In this document: positions 27,592 through 36,061 of the stretch, piece by piece
How the letters are laid out: each line of letters opens with the position of its first letter
Numbering within the stretch: position 1 is the first letter of the stretch
Source: Bacillus marasmi
GTDB lineage: Bacteria; Bacillota; Bacilli; Bacillales; Cytobacillaceae
Reading direction: 5' to 3'
Assembly: GCF_902168435.1 (NCBI RefSeq)
Contig: NZ_LR656164.1
Coordinates: 62,001 to 126,000, forward strand
DNA length: 64,000 nt
Notes under the pieces: generated by a model
Told to the model about the DNA's origin: nothing
Database searches by the model: none
The model's input: only the letters and a program-made list of their open reading frames with translations
Program-made: the position numbers and the translations under genes

Positions 27592-28722
27592 ATGTCTTTA
27601 AATCCATTTGTAGAAATTAGAAGAGACCTGCACCAAATCCCTGAGCTAGGCTTCCAGGAATTTAAAACACAAAGTTACTTATTAAACTATCTAGAAAAAT
27701 TACCACAGGACAGGCTAGAAATTAGACAATGGAAAACTGGACTAGTCGTCAAAATTAATGGTAAAGCTCCTTCTCAAACAATTGCCTATCGGACAGATAT
27801 AGATGGCTTACCTATAACTGAAGAAACAAACTTGCCATTTAAATCACAGCACCCTGGAAATATGCACGCATGTGGTCATGATTTTCATATGAGTATTGCG
27901 TTAGGAGTACTGACTAATCTAGTTGAAAATCCAATTGACGATGATGTCGTATTTCTTTTTCAACCAGCAGAGGAAGGTCCAGGAGGGGCTGAACCTATGT
28001 TGAAATCCGGTGTATTGGACGGATGGGATCCAGATTTAATTATTGCTCTCCATATTGCACCAGAATATCCAGTCGGTACTATCGCAATTAAGCCAGGGCT
28101 ACTGTTTGCAAATACTTCAGAGCTATTTATCGATTTAGTGGGTAAAGGTGGACATGCTGCCTATCCGCATCAAACAAACGACATGGTAGTTGCTGCATGC
28201 TCGTTAGTAACGCAACTGCAAAGTATTGTGGCAAGAAATGTAGATCCTCTCGATAGCGCAGTAATTACAATTGGTAAAATTGAAGGTGGCACAGTTCAAA
28301 ATATTATTGCCGAACGAGCTAGATTAGAGGGAACCATTCGGACCCTTTCCGAGGAATCGATGGAAAAGGTTAAAGAAAGAGTTCACGCAATCGTAAAAGG
28401 GATAGAAGTTGGCTACCAATGCCAAACGACAATAGATTTTGGGGCAATGTATCACCAAGTATATAATCATCACGGATTAACAGCGGAATTTGTTGAGTAT
28501 ATGAATGAGAATTCTGATTTAACCGTAGTGGAATGTAAGGAAGCAATGACTGGAGAGGATTTTGGCTATATGCTGAAGGAAATCCCAGGATTTATGTTTT
28601 GGTTAGGGGTTGATTCGGATTTCGGTTTACACCATTCCAAACTGCATCCTAATGAGGCTGCGATTGAAAAAGCCGTAAACGGAATTGTTAGCTATATTCA
28701 ATTTAAGGGTAATCGTGATTAG
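27592..28722 (+). CDS. dapL: N-acetyldiaminopimelate deacetylase
   Basis: M20-family metallo-amidohydrolase (376 aa). Metal ligands appear in [10 protein letters not shown] near residue 92 and in [10 protein letters not shown] near 128; the dimerisation domain carries [14 protein letters not shown] and the C-terminal ligand His lies in [11 protein letters not shown]. It removes the acetyl group that DapH introduced, giving LL-diaminopimelate. Symbol follows the B. subtilis naming of ykuR; elsewhere dapL denotes an aminotransferase. GAGGAGA Shine-Dalgarno. Confidence 0.92.
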   Translation: MSLNPFVEIRRDLHQIPELGFQEFKTQSYLLNYLEKLPQDRLEIRQWKTGLVVKINGKAPSQTIAYRTDIDGLPITEETNLPFKSQHPGNMHACGHDFHMSIALGVLTNLVENPIDDDVVFLFQPAEEGPGGAEPMLKSGVLDGWDPDLIIALHIAPEYPVGTIAIKPGLLFANTSELFIDLVGKGGHAAYPHQTNDMVVAACSLVTQLQSIVARNVDPLDSAVITIGKIEGGTVQNIIAERARLEGTIRTLSEESMEKVKERVHAIVKGIEVGYQCQTTIDFGAMYHQVYNHHGLTAEFVEYMNENSDLTVVECKEAMTGEDFGYMLKEIPGFMFWLGVDSDFGLHHSKLHPNEAAIEKAVNGIVSYIQFKGNRD

Positions 28723-28940
28723 TTGCTAATATGTAGTAATCTTAAAATCGATAAGTGAAAACGTTGATAGGACAAGGCTTATCATTTGGATTTGCAAATT
28801 TTACATGCTAAAATATACAAGGGTCGACACAATATTTACCTCTGACCGTTTAAAAATTTTGATTCAAGGGAAAACCAAATAATGGATTTTAGTTGCTTAA
28901 ATTATAATAAATTCTTTTTTAAATTAATTATAATTTAATA
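28723..28940. other. Intergenic between dapL and ykuU promoter
   Basis: AT-rich sequence. A weak GATAAG / CTTATC pair (28750-28787) and a cre-like TGAAAACGTTGATA (28756-28769, one mismatch) occur; neither is convincing by position. No ORF. Confidence 0.4.
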
Positions 28941-28969
28941 TTGACTAAAAAGTAGGATAAGCATATAAT
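28941..28969 (+). promoter_or_regulatory. SigA promoter of ykuU
   Basis: TTGACT (28941-28946), 17-bp spacer, TATAAT (28964-28969). A GAGGAGTTAATCCTC hairpin lies in the leader just before the ribosome-binding site. Confidence 0.85.
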
Positions 28970-29036
28970 TAAAACTGTGAAAAGGGAACCCATGAGGAGT
29001 TAATCCTCATTGAATACAATATTGGAGGGATTTTTA

Positions 29037-29579
29037 ATGGCAGAACGTTTAGTAGGAAAACAAGCACCACGTTTCGTGATGGATGCAGTTTTACCAAACA
29101 AAGAATTTGGAAAAGTTAGTTTAGAAGAGAACATGAAAAATGATAAATGGACAGTATTATTCTTCTATCCAATGGACTTCACATTTGTTTGTCCAACTGA
29201 AATCGTTGCGGTTTCTGATCGTTACGAAGAATTTGAAGACCTTGATGCAGAAGTAATTGGTGTATCAACTGATACTATTCATACTCACCTTGCTTGGATC
29301 AATACTGACCGCAATGCAAATGGTCTTGGTCAATTAAGATACCCACTTGCTGCTGATACAAACCATGTTGTAGCTCGTGACTATGGTGTACTTATTGAAG
29401 AAGAAGGTATCGCACTTCGTGGCCTATTCATCATCAGCCCTGAAGGTGAATTACAATATGCTGTTGTTCACCACAACAACATCGGTCGTGACGTTGATGA
29501 AACTTTACGTGTACTTCAAGCGTTACAAACTGGCGGTCTTTGCCCAGCTAACTGGCGTCCAGGTCAAGACACTCTATAA
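29037..29579 (+). CDS. ykuU: 2-Cys peroxiredoxin (YkuU)
   Basis: AhpC/TSA peroxidase of 180 residues. The peroxidatic Cys is Cys52 in FYPMDFTFVCPTE and the resolving Cys is Cys169 in GGLCPANW, a typical 2-Cys arrangement. It reduces hydroperoxides using thioredoxin-like electron donors. TTGGAGGG supports the ATG at 29037; an upstream in-frame start at 29010 is not needed. Codon use looks strongly biased, consistent with high expression. Confidence 0.93.
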   Translation: MAERLVGKQAPRFVMDAVLPNKEFGKVSLEENMKNDKWTVLFFYPMDFTFVCPTEIVAVSDRYEEFEDLDAEVIGVSTDTIHTHLAWINTDRNANGLGQLRYPLAADTNHVVARDYGVLIEEEGIALRGLFIISPEGELQYAVVHHNNIGRDVDETLRVLQALQTGGLCPANWRPGQDTL

Positions 29580-29585
29580 TTTTAT

Positions 29586-29628
29586 AAAAATCAAGAGGCT
29601 AACTCAATTTGAGTTGGTCTCTTTTACT
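29586..29628 (+). terminator. Terminator of ykuU
   Basis: AGAGGCTAACTCAA / TTGAGTTGGTCTCT stem followed by TTTTACTTTTT. Confidence 0.8.
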
Positions 29629-29728
29629 TTTTAAAGAGTCAATATTAACTGATTTGAAGTGCTTATTCATTTCCATTTATGCTAAAATGGGACAATAAAG
29701 AATGTAGTGTATTTGGAGGACAATCATC

Positions 29729-30385
29729 ATGAAAAAAGAATTTGCTGTTATCGGTTTAGGACGGTTTGGCGGTAGTATTTGCCGCACGCTTGCAGAGCAA
29801 GGGATGGAAGTTTTAGCAATAGATATGGATGAAGATCGGGTCAATGAATTCTCAGGAATAGCTTCCCATGCTGTTGTTGGGGATTGTACAGATGAGCAAG
29901 TATTAAAAAGCCTTGGAATCAGAAACTTTGATCATGTCCTTGTGGCAATTGGAAATGACATTAAAGCAAGTATTTTAACAACGTTAATGTTGATAGAATT
30001 AGGAGTTACGAATATTACGGTGAAAGCGCAAGACGATTATCATGAAAAGGTACTGCGTAAAATTGGTGCAAATCACGTCGTTCATCCGGAACGCGATATG
30101 GGCCGACGTATTGCCAATCATATTGCAAGCAATAATGTGCTAGATTACTTAGAGCTATCTGAGGAACATAGCATCGTTGAAATTATAGCAAATCAAAAGC
30201 TTGGGGGTCATTCGATTATCGATTTAGATATTCGAGCAAAGTACGGGATTACGATTGTTGCTATCAAACGAGAAAACAATATCATCGTATCCCCACAGGC
30301 AAATGAAGTGATTCATTCAGGTGATGTTTTAGTTGTGATCGGAGCCGATGTTGACATCAATCGATTTGAAAGGAAAGCGATGTAA
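29729..30385 (+). CDS. ktrC: KtrC, RCK subunit of K+ uptake system
   Basis: 218-residue gating subunit with an N-terminal RCK/Rossmann domain (VIGLGRFGGSICRTL from residue 7; acidic IDMDEDRV) and a C-terminal RCK_C domain (ANQKLGGHSIIDLDIRAKYGITIVAIKR). It assembles as a ring under the membrane subunit KtrD or KtrB, neither of which is in this window. B. subtilis KtrC binds ATP/ADP and is inhibited by c-di-AMP. TTGGAGGAC Shine-Dalgarno. The ktrC-rnjA-rpoY order is conserved. Confidence 0.93.
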   Translation: MKKEFAVIGLGRFGGSICRTLAEQGMEVLAIDMDEDRVNEFSGIASHAVVGDCTDEQVLKSLGIRNFDHVLVAIGNDIKASILTTLMLIELGVTNITVKAQDDYHEKVLRKIGANHVVHPERDMGRRIANHIASNNVLDYLELSEEHSIVEIIANQKLGGHSIIDLDIRAKYGITIVAIKRENNIIVSPQANEVIHSGDVLVVIGADVDINRFERKAM

Positions 30386-30461
30386 AGTGGCGAGCTTAGT
30401 TTAGAGTTTACAGTTCAAGTTATCGGTTAAAAAGCTTGCTTGCTAGTGTAGCGAACAATTA

Positions 30462-31515
30462 GGATGGAGCGGTCACCATAAGGCATGGGGCGCTTATGGT
30501 GCCCGTGCGGCGATAAAAAAGGCTGGAGCGGTAACCAAAGAGGGCGAATGGTGCCCGTGCTGTGATAAAAAAGGCAGGAGCGGTAACCATAGAGCGTGAA
30601 TGGTGCCCGTGAGGCGATAAAAAAGGCAAGAGCGGTAACCATAGAGCGTGAATGGTGCCCGTGAGGCGATAAAAAAGGATGGAGCGGTAACCATAGAGCG
30701 CCAATGGTGCCCGTGAGGCGATAAAAAAGGATGGAGCGGTAACCATAGAGCGCGAATGGTGCCCGTGAGGCGATAAAAAAGGATGGAGTGGTAACCATAG
30801 AGCGCGAATGGTGCCCGTGCGGCGATAAAAAAGGCAGGAGAGGTAACCATAGAGCGCGAATGGTGCCCGCAAGGCGATAAAAAAGGCGGGAGAGGTAACT
30901 ATAGAGCGTGAATGGTGCCCGTGCTGTGATAAAAAAGGATGGAGCGGTAACCATAGAGCGCGAATGGTGCCCGTGCTGTGATAAAAAAGGATGGAGAGGT
31001 AACCATTGAGCGCGAATGGTGCCCGTGCTGTGATAAAAAAGGATGGAGCGGTAACCATAGAGCGCGAATGGTGCCCGTGCGGCGATAAAAAAGGCAGGAG
31101 AGGTAACCATAGAGGGCGAATGGTGCCCGTGCCGGGTCGAAAATCGAAGTAGCGGTAACGATAACCAAATTATCGTGCCCATGCCGAGCGAAAAATCGAA
31201 GCAACAGTAACGATAACCAAATTATCGTACCCATGCCGAGCCAAAAATCGAAGCAGCGGTAACGATAGCTCAAATATCGTGCCCATGCCGAGCGAAAAAT
31301 CGAAGCAACAGTAACGATAACCAAATTATCGTGCCCATGCCCGGCCAAAAATCGAAGCAGCGGTAACGATAGCTCAAATATCGTGCCCATGCCGAGCGAA
31401 AAATCGAAGTAGCGGTAACGATAGCTCAAATATCGTGCCCACCCAAAGCCAAAAATCGAAGCGACGGTAACGATAGCCCAAATATCATCCCCCCGCACAG
31501 AGCCAAAAATCAAAG
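30462..31515. repeat. 52-bp tandem hairpin repeat array, 20 units
   Basis: Twenty units, each with a GGTAAC...GTGCCC hairpin, start at 30471, 30530 and then every 52 bp to 31466; only the first interval (59 bp) differs. Units 1-13 (type A) carry the distal stem ACCAT/ATGGT and end GGCGATAAAAAAGG; units 14-20 (type B) carry ACGATAA/TTATCGT or ACGATA/TATCGT and end GCGAAAAATCG. The base of each stem is GG...CC around a TA/GC internal loop, with base-pair-preserving changes between types. The period is not a multiple of three, so long minus-strand frames across it are not credible genes. It lies between convergent ktrC and rnjA. Confidence 0.95.
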
Positions 31516-31553
31516 CAAACATAACAAAGACCTACGCACAAAAAACATACAAA

Positions 31554-31580
31554 AAAGCTCGCCAACCGGCGAGCTTTTCT
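31554..31580 (-). terminator. Terminator of rpoY-rnjA
   Basis: AAAAGCTCGCC / GGCGAGCTTTT stem immediately after the rnjA stop, with T-run on the minus strand. Confidence 0.85.
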
Positions 31581-31588
31581 AATTTCCA

Positions 31589-33256
31589 TTAAACTTCCAT
31601 AATAATCGGAAGAATCATTGGGCGTCGTTTTGTTTTTTCATATAAGAATGGAGCAAGAGTATCTGTAATTTCATTCTTAATTTCAGACCATTGTGTTGTT
31701 TTACGCTCCATCACCTTATTTAGGTGCTTTGTAATCAATACTTGAGCATCGTTAATAAGGTCGCTTGATTCGCGCATATAGACAAATCCACGTGAAATTA
31801 AGTCAGGACCTGCAGCAATCTTAAAGTCTTTCATATTAATGCTTACAACGACAATAACGAGTCCTTCTTCCGAAAGAATACGGCGGTCGCGTAATACAAT
31901 ATTACCGATGTCGCCAATTCCACTTCCGTCAATATAGACATTTCCAGATGGAATTTTCCCAGCAACCTGGGCCATATTATCACTTAGCGCCAATACTTCA
32001 CCATTATCCATAATGAAGCAATTTTCTTCGGGAACACCACAATCGACAGCTAATTTAGCGTGCATTCGTTGCATGCGGTATTCACCGTGAATTGGCATAA
32101 AGAATTTTGGTTTTATTAGGCGAAGCATTAGCTTTTGTTCCTCTTGGCCACCATGACCTGAAGTATGGATATTGCTTAATGGTCCATGAATGACTTCTGC
32201 GCCTGCCTTAAACAACATATTTATTGTACGACTTACGCTAATCGTATTTCCTGGGATTGGTGATGAAGAGAAAACAACAGTATCTCCAGGAATGATTTGA
32301 ATTTGACGATGAGTTCCGTTGGCAATTCGTGATAATGCAGCCATTGGTTCACCTTGGCTACCAGTACATAGGATCGTTACTTTGTTTGCAGGTAAGCGAT
32401 TAATTGACTGAGCATCAATAAAAGTATCCTTCGGTGCACTGATATAACCTAAATCCAGACCGATTTCAATTGCTGCTTCCATGCTTCGTCCAAAAACAGC
32501 AACTTTTCGGCCGTTTGCAACAGCAGCCTCAGTAACTTGCTGAAGACGGTGGATATTAGATGCGAATGTAGCAAAGATAATCCGCCCGTCAACGGTGCGG
32601 AAAATATCATCAATGCTTTCTCCGACCTTACGCTCTGACATTGTGAAGTTTGGGATTTCACTATTTGTGCTATCAGAAAGTAGGCAAAGGACACCTTCTT
32701 TTCCTATTTCAGCCATTTTGGTAAGGTTTGCTGGTTCACCGACTGGAGTAAAATCGAACTTGAAATCCCCTGTATGAACAACTTGTCCAGGAGGAGTTTT
32801 TACGACAATACCATATGAATCTGGGATACTGTGAGTGGTACGGAAAAAAGTAACCGATGTTTTTCTGAACTTAATGATATCGTCCTCTTTTATTTCATAA
32901 AGCTTGGCATTTCTTAATAGACCGTGTTCTTCAAGTTTATTTCGAATTAGACCAAGGGCAAGTTTTCCACCGTAAATAGGAACGTTGATTTGCCGAAGTA
33001 AATAGGGGATACCACCGATGTGATCTTCATGACCATGGGTAACAAATAATCCTTTAATTTTATCTTCATTTTTAATTAAATACGTGTAATCCGGAATAAC
33101 ATAATCAATTCCCAGTAATTCGTCTTCAGGGAATTTGATACCTGCATCTATTAGAATTATTTCATCCTGAAATTGTACGGCGTAGGTGTTCTTACCGATT
33201 TCCCCAAGTCCGCCCAGGGCAAACACGGCTGTTTGATCATTCTTTACAAATTTCAT
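31589..33256 (-). CDS. rnjA: Ribonuclease J1
   Basis: Metallo-beta-lactamase/beta-CASP ribonuclease (555 aa) with both endonuclease and 5'-3' exonuclease activity, central to mRNA decay and rRNA maturation. Zinc motif [15 protein letters not shown] near residue 75, further ligand motifs HTGDFKFD and PIHGEYRMQ; beta-CASP and C-terminal domains are complete. ATG at 33256, four bases after the rpoY stop, so the two genes form an operon. Length and order match B. subtilis. Confidence 0.97.
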   Translation of the reverse strand: MKFVKNDQTAVFALGGLGEIGKNTYAVQFQDEIILIDAGIKFPEDELLGIDYVIPDYTYLIKNEDKIKGLFVTHGHEDHIGGIPYLLRQINVPIYGGKLALGLIRNKLEEHGLLRNAKLYEIKEDDIIKFRKTSVTFFRTTHSIPDSYGIVVKTPPGQVVHTGDFKFDFTPVGEPANLTKMAEIGKEGVLCLLSDSTNSEIPNFTMSERKVGESIDDIFRTVDGRIIFATFASNIHRLQQVTEAAVANGRKVAVFGRSMEAAIEIGLDLGYISAPKDTFIDAQSINRLPANKVTILCTGSQGEPMAALSRIANGTHRQIQIIPGDTVVFSSSPIPGNTISVSRTINMLFKAGAEVIHGPLSNIHTSGHGGQEEQKLMLRLIKPKFFMPIHGEYRMQRMHAKLAVDCGVPEENCFIMDNGEVLALSDNMAQVAGKIPSGNVYIDGSGIGDIGNIVLRDRRILSEEGLVIVVVSINMKDFKIAAGPDLISRGFVYMRESSDLINDAQVLITKHLNKVMERKTTQWSEIKNEITDTLAPFLYEKTKRRPMILPIIMEV

Positions 33257-33259
33257 ATT

Positions 33260-33472
33260 TTATTCAATCTCCAATACATTAAAGTCTTCGTTTTTTTGCT
33301 CATATTCTAAAAATGCACCTTCTACTGCTTGTACATACTCGATGTTATATGATTTATCGATTAATTTTTTTCGGACATCTCTTTCTGAATCCCCATATAC
33401 ATAAAGCGTTTTTGTTTTTTCACGTACTGGTACCTGTTTATTTGATTCCTGAAAATATACTTTAAAAATCAT
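33260..33472 (-). CDS. rpoY: RNA polymerase epsilon subunit (RpoY)
   Basis: 70-residue small subunit of Firmicute RNA polymerase, formerly YkzG. Matches the family along its length (MIFKVYFQESNKQVPVREKT, then YVYGDSERDVRKKL). GGAGAGATA precedes the ATG. First gene of an rpoY-rnjA operon, coupling transcription and RNA-decay components. Confidence 0.93.
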   Translation of the reverse strand: MIFKVYFQESNKQVPVREKTKTLYVYGDSERDVRKKLIDKSYNIEYVQAVEGAFLEYEQKNEDFNVLEIE

Positions 33473-33517
33473 GACTATCTCTCCTTAATTTCTTTTGATT
33501 ATTTATTTTTGAAAGTC

Positions 33518-33543
33518 TACGCAAAACGCCGTAAGCGTGCGTA
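33518..33543 (-). promoter_or_regulatory. Hairpin in the rpoY-rnjA leader
   Basis: TACGCA / TGCGTA plus inner ACGC / GCGT, with a 2-nt bulge and 5-nt loop, lies 46-71 bp upstream of the rpoY start on the transcribed side. It is not followed by a T-run. A leader structure that affects decay or translation is possible. Confidence 0.45.
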
Positions 33544-33787
33544 CCTTGCACTTTTGATATAGGTATATTACCTTCATGTTTAAAGTAATAAATAATTATT
33601 GTAGTCCTGTTATTGTTAATTACTCCGTTTTGGTGAAAACCAGGTGTTTTCAAGCCACTATATTATATAATAACAGGTTTTTCATTTTTTTTCTTGCCTT
33701 AACAAATTATTCATGGGAAGGAATAACTGGGATGGGCTTCCAAGGAATGTTAATTGGTGTTAATTACAAATGTACAACAAGGAAGAA
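33544..33787. other. Intergenic, upstream of rpoY
   Basis: AT-rich sequence. A 90-codon plus-strand frame (33576-33845) has no Shine-Dalgarno and odd composition and was not accepted. It should contain the rpoY promoter; none is clear. Confidence 0.4.
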
Positions 33788-33809
33788 GCCCTTCGCAAGT
33801 TTGAAGGGC
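33788..33809 (-). terminator. Terminator-like hairpin after small peptide ORF
   Basis: GCCCTTC / GAAGGGC stem; on the minus strand it is followed by TTCTTCCTTGTTG, a weak U-rich tract, 10 bp after the stop of the 23-codon ORF. Confidence 0.5.
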
Positions 33810-33818
33810 CAAAATGCA

Positions 33819-33890
33819 CTAAGCGATAGATTTTTTTCGAAGTAAATCTTTCCACTGTTTTAAGAGCTTCTGTCTTAGCTTCTTTAACAT
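33819..33890 (-). CDS. Candidate cationic amphipathic micropeptide
   Basis: 23-residue ORF beginning MLKKLRQKLLKQWKDLL and ending RKKSIA. It has nine Lys/Arg and one Asp, with hydrophobic residues at 2, 5, 9, 10, 13, 16, 17, i.e. a helical amphipathic pattern. GAGGAG (33906-33901) is ten bases upstream; TTTACA-16-TAAAAT (33941-33914) is a possible promoter, giving a very short leader; a hairpin follows. An overlapping 46-codon frame starts at 33900 but its ATG abuts the Shine-Dalgarno. Not in any family I recognise. Confidence 0.4.
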   Translation of the reverse strand: MLKKLRQKLLKQWKDLLRKKSIA

Positions 33891-34146
33891 AGTGGATCAT
33901 CTCCTCACTTCCTATTTTAAACCATCCTTGTCCAATGTAAAGTAGGTAAAGAGTATTTATTAAAAAGTCGCTCGATACTTCCTTTTTACTAGTATATGCT
34001 TAAACTGCAATAATTTTTCATGGGTATATTTGGGAACCTTCATTCTCTATATCTTGTTAAATAAATAACTGACGATTAGAAAATGTGTTTTTCCAACATT
34101 TTAATGTTATATTAGTATTTTAATCACTATAAGGAGATACGTTTAT

Positions 34147-34917
34147 ATGAAGGAATTAATCTTTTTGGATATTGATGGGACAATTTTGAATCATGAAAAT
34201 AAAATCCCTGAAAAAACAAAGCAGGCCATACAAAGCTTAAAGGAAAAGGGACATTTCGTTGCGATTGCAACTGGTAGAGCCCCATTTATGTTTGAAGATA
34301 TTAGAAAAGAATTGGATATTGACTCTTTTGTAAGCTTCAACGGTCAATATGTTGTATTTGAAAATAAGCTACTTTATAAAAATCCATTAAATATAGATGA
34401 ATTACATAGAATTCATCATTATTCCGATGAAAAAGGACATCCGCTTGTGTTTATGAGTGAAAAATCAATGAAATCGAGTGTCCCACACCATCACTATATT
34501 GAAGAGAGTTTGAGTAGCCTTCAGTTTTCTCATCCGGAGCACGATGATGATTACTATAAAAATAAAGAGATATACCAAGCTTTATTATTTGTAGAGGAAC
34601 ATGAAGAATATTTATATGAAAACACATTTGATGATTTTAATTTTGTGCGTTGGCACCCATTTTCTGTTGATGTGATTCCAAAAGGTGGATCGAAGGCTGA
34701 CGGAATAAAACAAATGGTGGAAGCTCTTGGAATGAAAATGGAGGATGTATACGCGTTCGGTGATGGTTTAAATGATATCGAAATGATTCAAGCGGTGGGG
34801 ACAGGAGTAGTGATGGGGAATGCAAGCAACGAGGTAAAGCAGCATGCTAATTTTATCACTAAATCTGTAGATGAAGATGGCTTATGGTATGGTTTGAAGG
34901 AGCTTGGTCTTATTTAA
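34147..34917 (+). CDS. ykrA: Cof-type HAD-IIB phosphatase (YkrA)
   Basis: 256-residue haloacid-dehalogenase hydrolase. Motif I FLDIDGTIL (nucleophile Asp8), motif II ATGRAP, motif III Lys near KGGSKADGIK and motif IV FGDGLNDIEM; a C2B cap lies between II and III. Likely a sugar-phosphate or nucleotide phosphatase of unknown substrate. TAAGGAGATA Shine-Dalgarno. Convergent with defB, and the order rnjA-rpoY-ykrA-defB matches B. subtilis. Confidence 0.9.
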   Translation: MKELIFLDIDGTILNHENKIPEKTKQAIQSLKEKGHFVAIATGRAPFMFEDIRKELDIDSFVSFNGQYVVFENKLLYKNPLNIDELHRIHHYSDEKGHPLVFMSEKSMKSSVPHHHYIEESLSSLQFSHPEHDDDYYKNKEIYQALLFVEEHEEYLYENTFDDFNFVRWHPFSVDVIPKGGSKADGIKQMVEALGMKMEDVYAFGDGLNDIEMIQAVGTGVVMGNASNEVKQHANFITKSVDEDGLWYGLKELGLI

Positions 34918-34929
34918 CTGGAATTTTTT

Positions 34930-34962
34930 AAGCCGGTACCCATATGGTAACCGGCTTTTACT
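34930..34962. terminator. Bidirectional terminator ykrA / defB
   Basis: AAGCCGGT / ACCGGCTT stem followed by TTTACT on the plus strand and TTAAAAAATTC on the minus strand. Confidence 0.75.
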
Positions 34963-34964
34963 AT

Positions 34965-35519
34965 TTATCTAATTATTTCAATTGCATTTTCAGGGCGGTA
35001 ATAAGGGTCTTGCTTGTTAATGTGGTCATAAAACATAATACCATGCAAATGATCTATTTCGTGTTGGAAGACGATAGCAGGCATACCCTTTAGTCTTAAT
35101 TGAATTTCTTTTCCTTCTAAATCGTAGGCTTTCACGGTGATACGGGCATGTCTTGGTACGAATCCGGGAATGTTTTCATCGACAGATAGGCAACCTTCAC
35201 CAGATGATAAGTAAGCCTTCTCAACAGAATGACTAATGATTTTAGGATTAAATAAAGCGTGGCTGTAAAGTTTGTCTTTATCGTCCTTAACATGAATAGC
35301 GATCATTTTTTTTGTAACATTAATTTGGGGTGCAGCTAGGCCGATGCCAGGTCGTAGATTGTATTTCGCTGCGATTTCAGGATTTTGACTGTTTTGAACA
35401 AATTCCATCATGTCTGCTAATATTTTTTTGTCTTCGTCTGAAGGCGGGAGCTGAACATCATCTGCCACTTTTCTTAAATTGGGATGTCCGTCCCTTATGA
35501 TATCATCCATTGTTAGCAT
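34965..35519 (-). CDS. defB: Peptide deformylase
   Basis: 184-residue deformylase that removes the N-formyl group from nascent proteins. The three motifs are intact: GIGLAAPQ (near residue 59), EGCLSV (metal Cys, near 110) and QHEIDHLHG (metal His, near 154). It is the longer type 2 form. GGAGTG precedes the ATG. Confidence 0.96.
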   Translation of the reverse strand: MLTMDDIIRDGHPNLRKVADDVQLPPSDEDKKILADMMEFVQNSQNPEIAAKYNLRPGIGLAAPQINVTKKMIAIHVKDDKDKLYSHALFNPKIISHSVEKAYLSSGEGCLSVDENIPGFVPRHARITVKAYDLEGKEIQLRLKGMPAIVFQHEIDHLHGIMFYDHINKQDPYYRPENAIEIIR

Positions 35520-35655
35520 CTATAAAACACTCCTAATTCTTTTTTCAAATGATTCCGATACTTATTTTAGTTATGATTATGTATGTAATATAACAAAGAA
35601 TAAGCAAAAAGTTAATTAATACAACCTTTGTGAAACAACTCATGTACATATACAG

Positions 35656-35690
35656 AAAAAAGAGGAGAATAATCTCCCCTTAATATATTT
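35656..35690 (-). terminator. Terminator of the YjcZ-type gene
   Basis: GAGGAGA / TCTCCCC near-perfect stem; on the minus strand it is followed by a TCTTTTTT run. Confidence 0.65.
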
Positions 35691-35702
35691 CCTTATTTTA
35701 TA

Positions 35703-35843
35703 TTAACAAAATGCGCTACCTACAATAATTAATAAAATGAAGAGGACGACGATTAAGGCAAAGCATCCTCCAAAGCCTACTCCTCCGCCATAGGCAGGGT
35801 AGCAACAACCGCCTCCGTATCCATATCCACCATAACCAAACAT
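35703..35843 (-). CDS. YjcZ-family sporulation peptide
   Basis: 46-residue peptide: N-terminal glycine/tyrosine/cysteine-rich segment ([18 protein letters not shown]) and C-terminal membrane helix ([20 protein letters not shown]). This is the layout of the YjcZ/YrrT-like sporulation peptides common in Bacillaceae. CAGGGAGGTTTTCC provides a strong Shine-Dalgarno. A SigK-type promoter lies upstream. Confidence 0.85.
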   Translation of the reverse strand: MFGYGGYGYGGGCCYPAYGGGVGFGGCFALIVVLFILLIIVGSAFC

Positions 35844-35888
35844 AAGGAAAACCTCCCTGATTGTTATTCGTCTATATGACGTTCACTA

Positions 35889-35915
35889 TAAACTATGCTT
35901 GTGAAAGGTTTTTGT
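35889..35915 (-). promoter_or_regulatory. SigK-like promoter of the YjcZ-type gene
   Basis: Minus strand: AC at 35915-35914, 16-bp spacer, CATAGTTTA at 35897-35889. This fits the mother-cell SigK consensus (AC, then CATAnnnTA) and the expected late-sporulation expression. Confidence 0.55.
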
Positions 35916-36061
35916 GTAGGCCGTTGCCTAAGCAATAAGAGTTTGGTCAAATTTTCCTTTTATTAATAAAAAGTTAAATAAATGGGCTTTTTAGGCTTTA
36001 AGCAGCTATTGAAAAATGAATAGACAATCGATATAGTTAGAATATGTTAGGGGGTAGAATT

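Noticed and set aside
28756-28769. cre-like TGAAAACGTTGATA between dapL and ykuU
   Set aside because: One mismatch only, but it is about 190 bp upstream of the ykuU promoter and shortly after dapL, so the position does not suggest control.
28895-28940. AT-rich palindromic stretches before ykuU as PerR or Fur boxes
   Set aside because: Short TTATAAT-like matches do not extend to the 7-1-7 pattern; they are expected in such AT-rich sequence.
30462-31515. CRISPR array
   Set aside because: Repeats are contiguous with no variable spacers, and no cas genes are present in the window.
30427-31522. Four overlapping minus-strand open frames of 118-251 codons with repeating HGHHSRSMVTAPSFF-like peptides
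   Set aside because: They arise because the 52-bp repeat is open in all three frames on that strand. No ribosome-binding sites, and a non-triplet period means the peptide pattern shifts frame each unit.
33576-33845. 90-codon plus-strand ORF upstream of rpoY
   Set aside because: No Shine-Dalgarno, unusual composition, and it overlaps the better-supported minus-strand micropeptide and hairpin.
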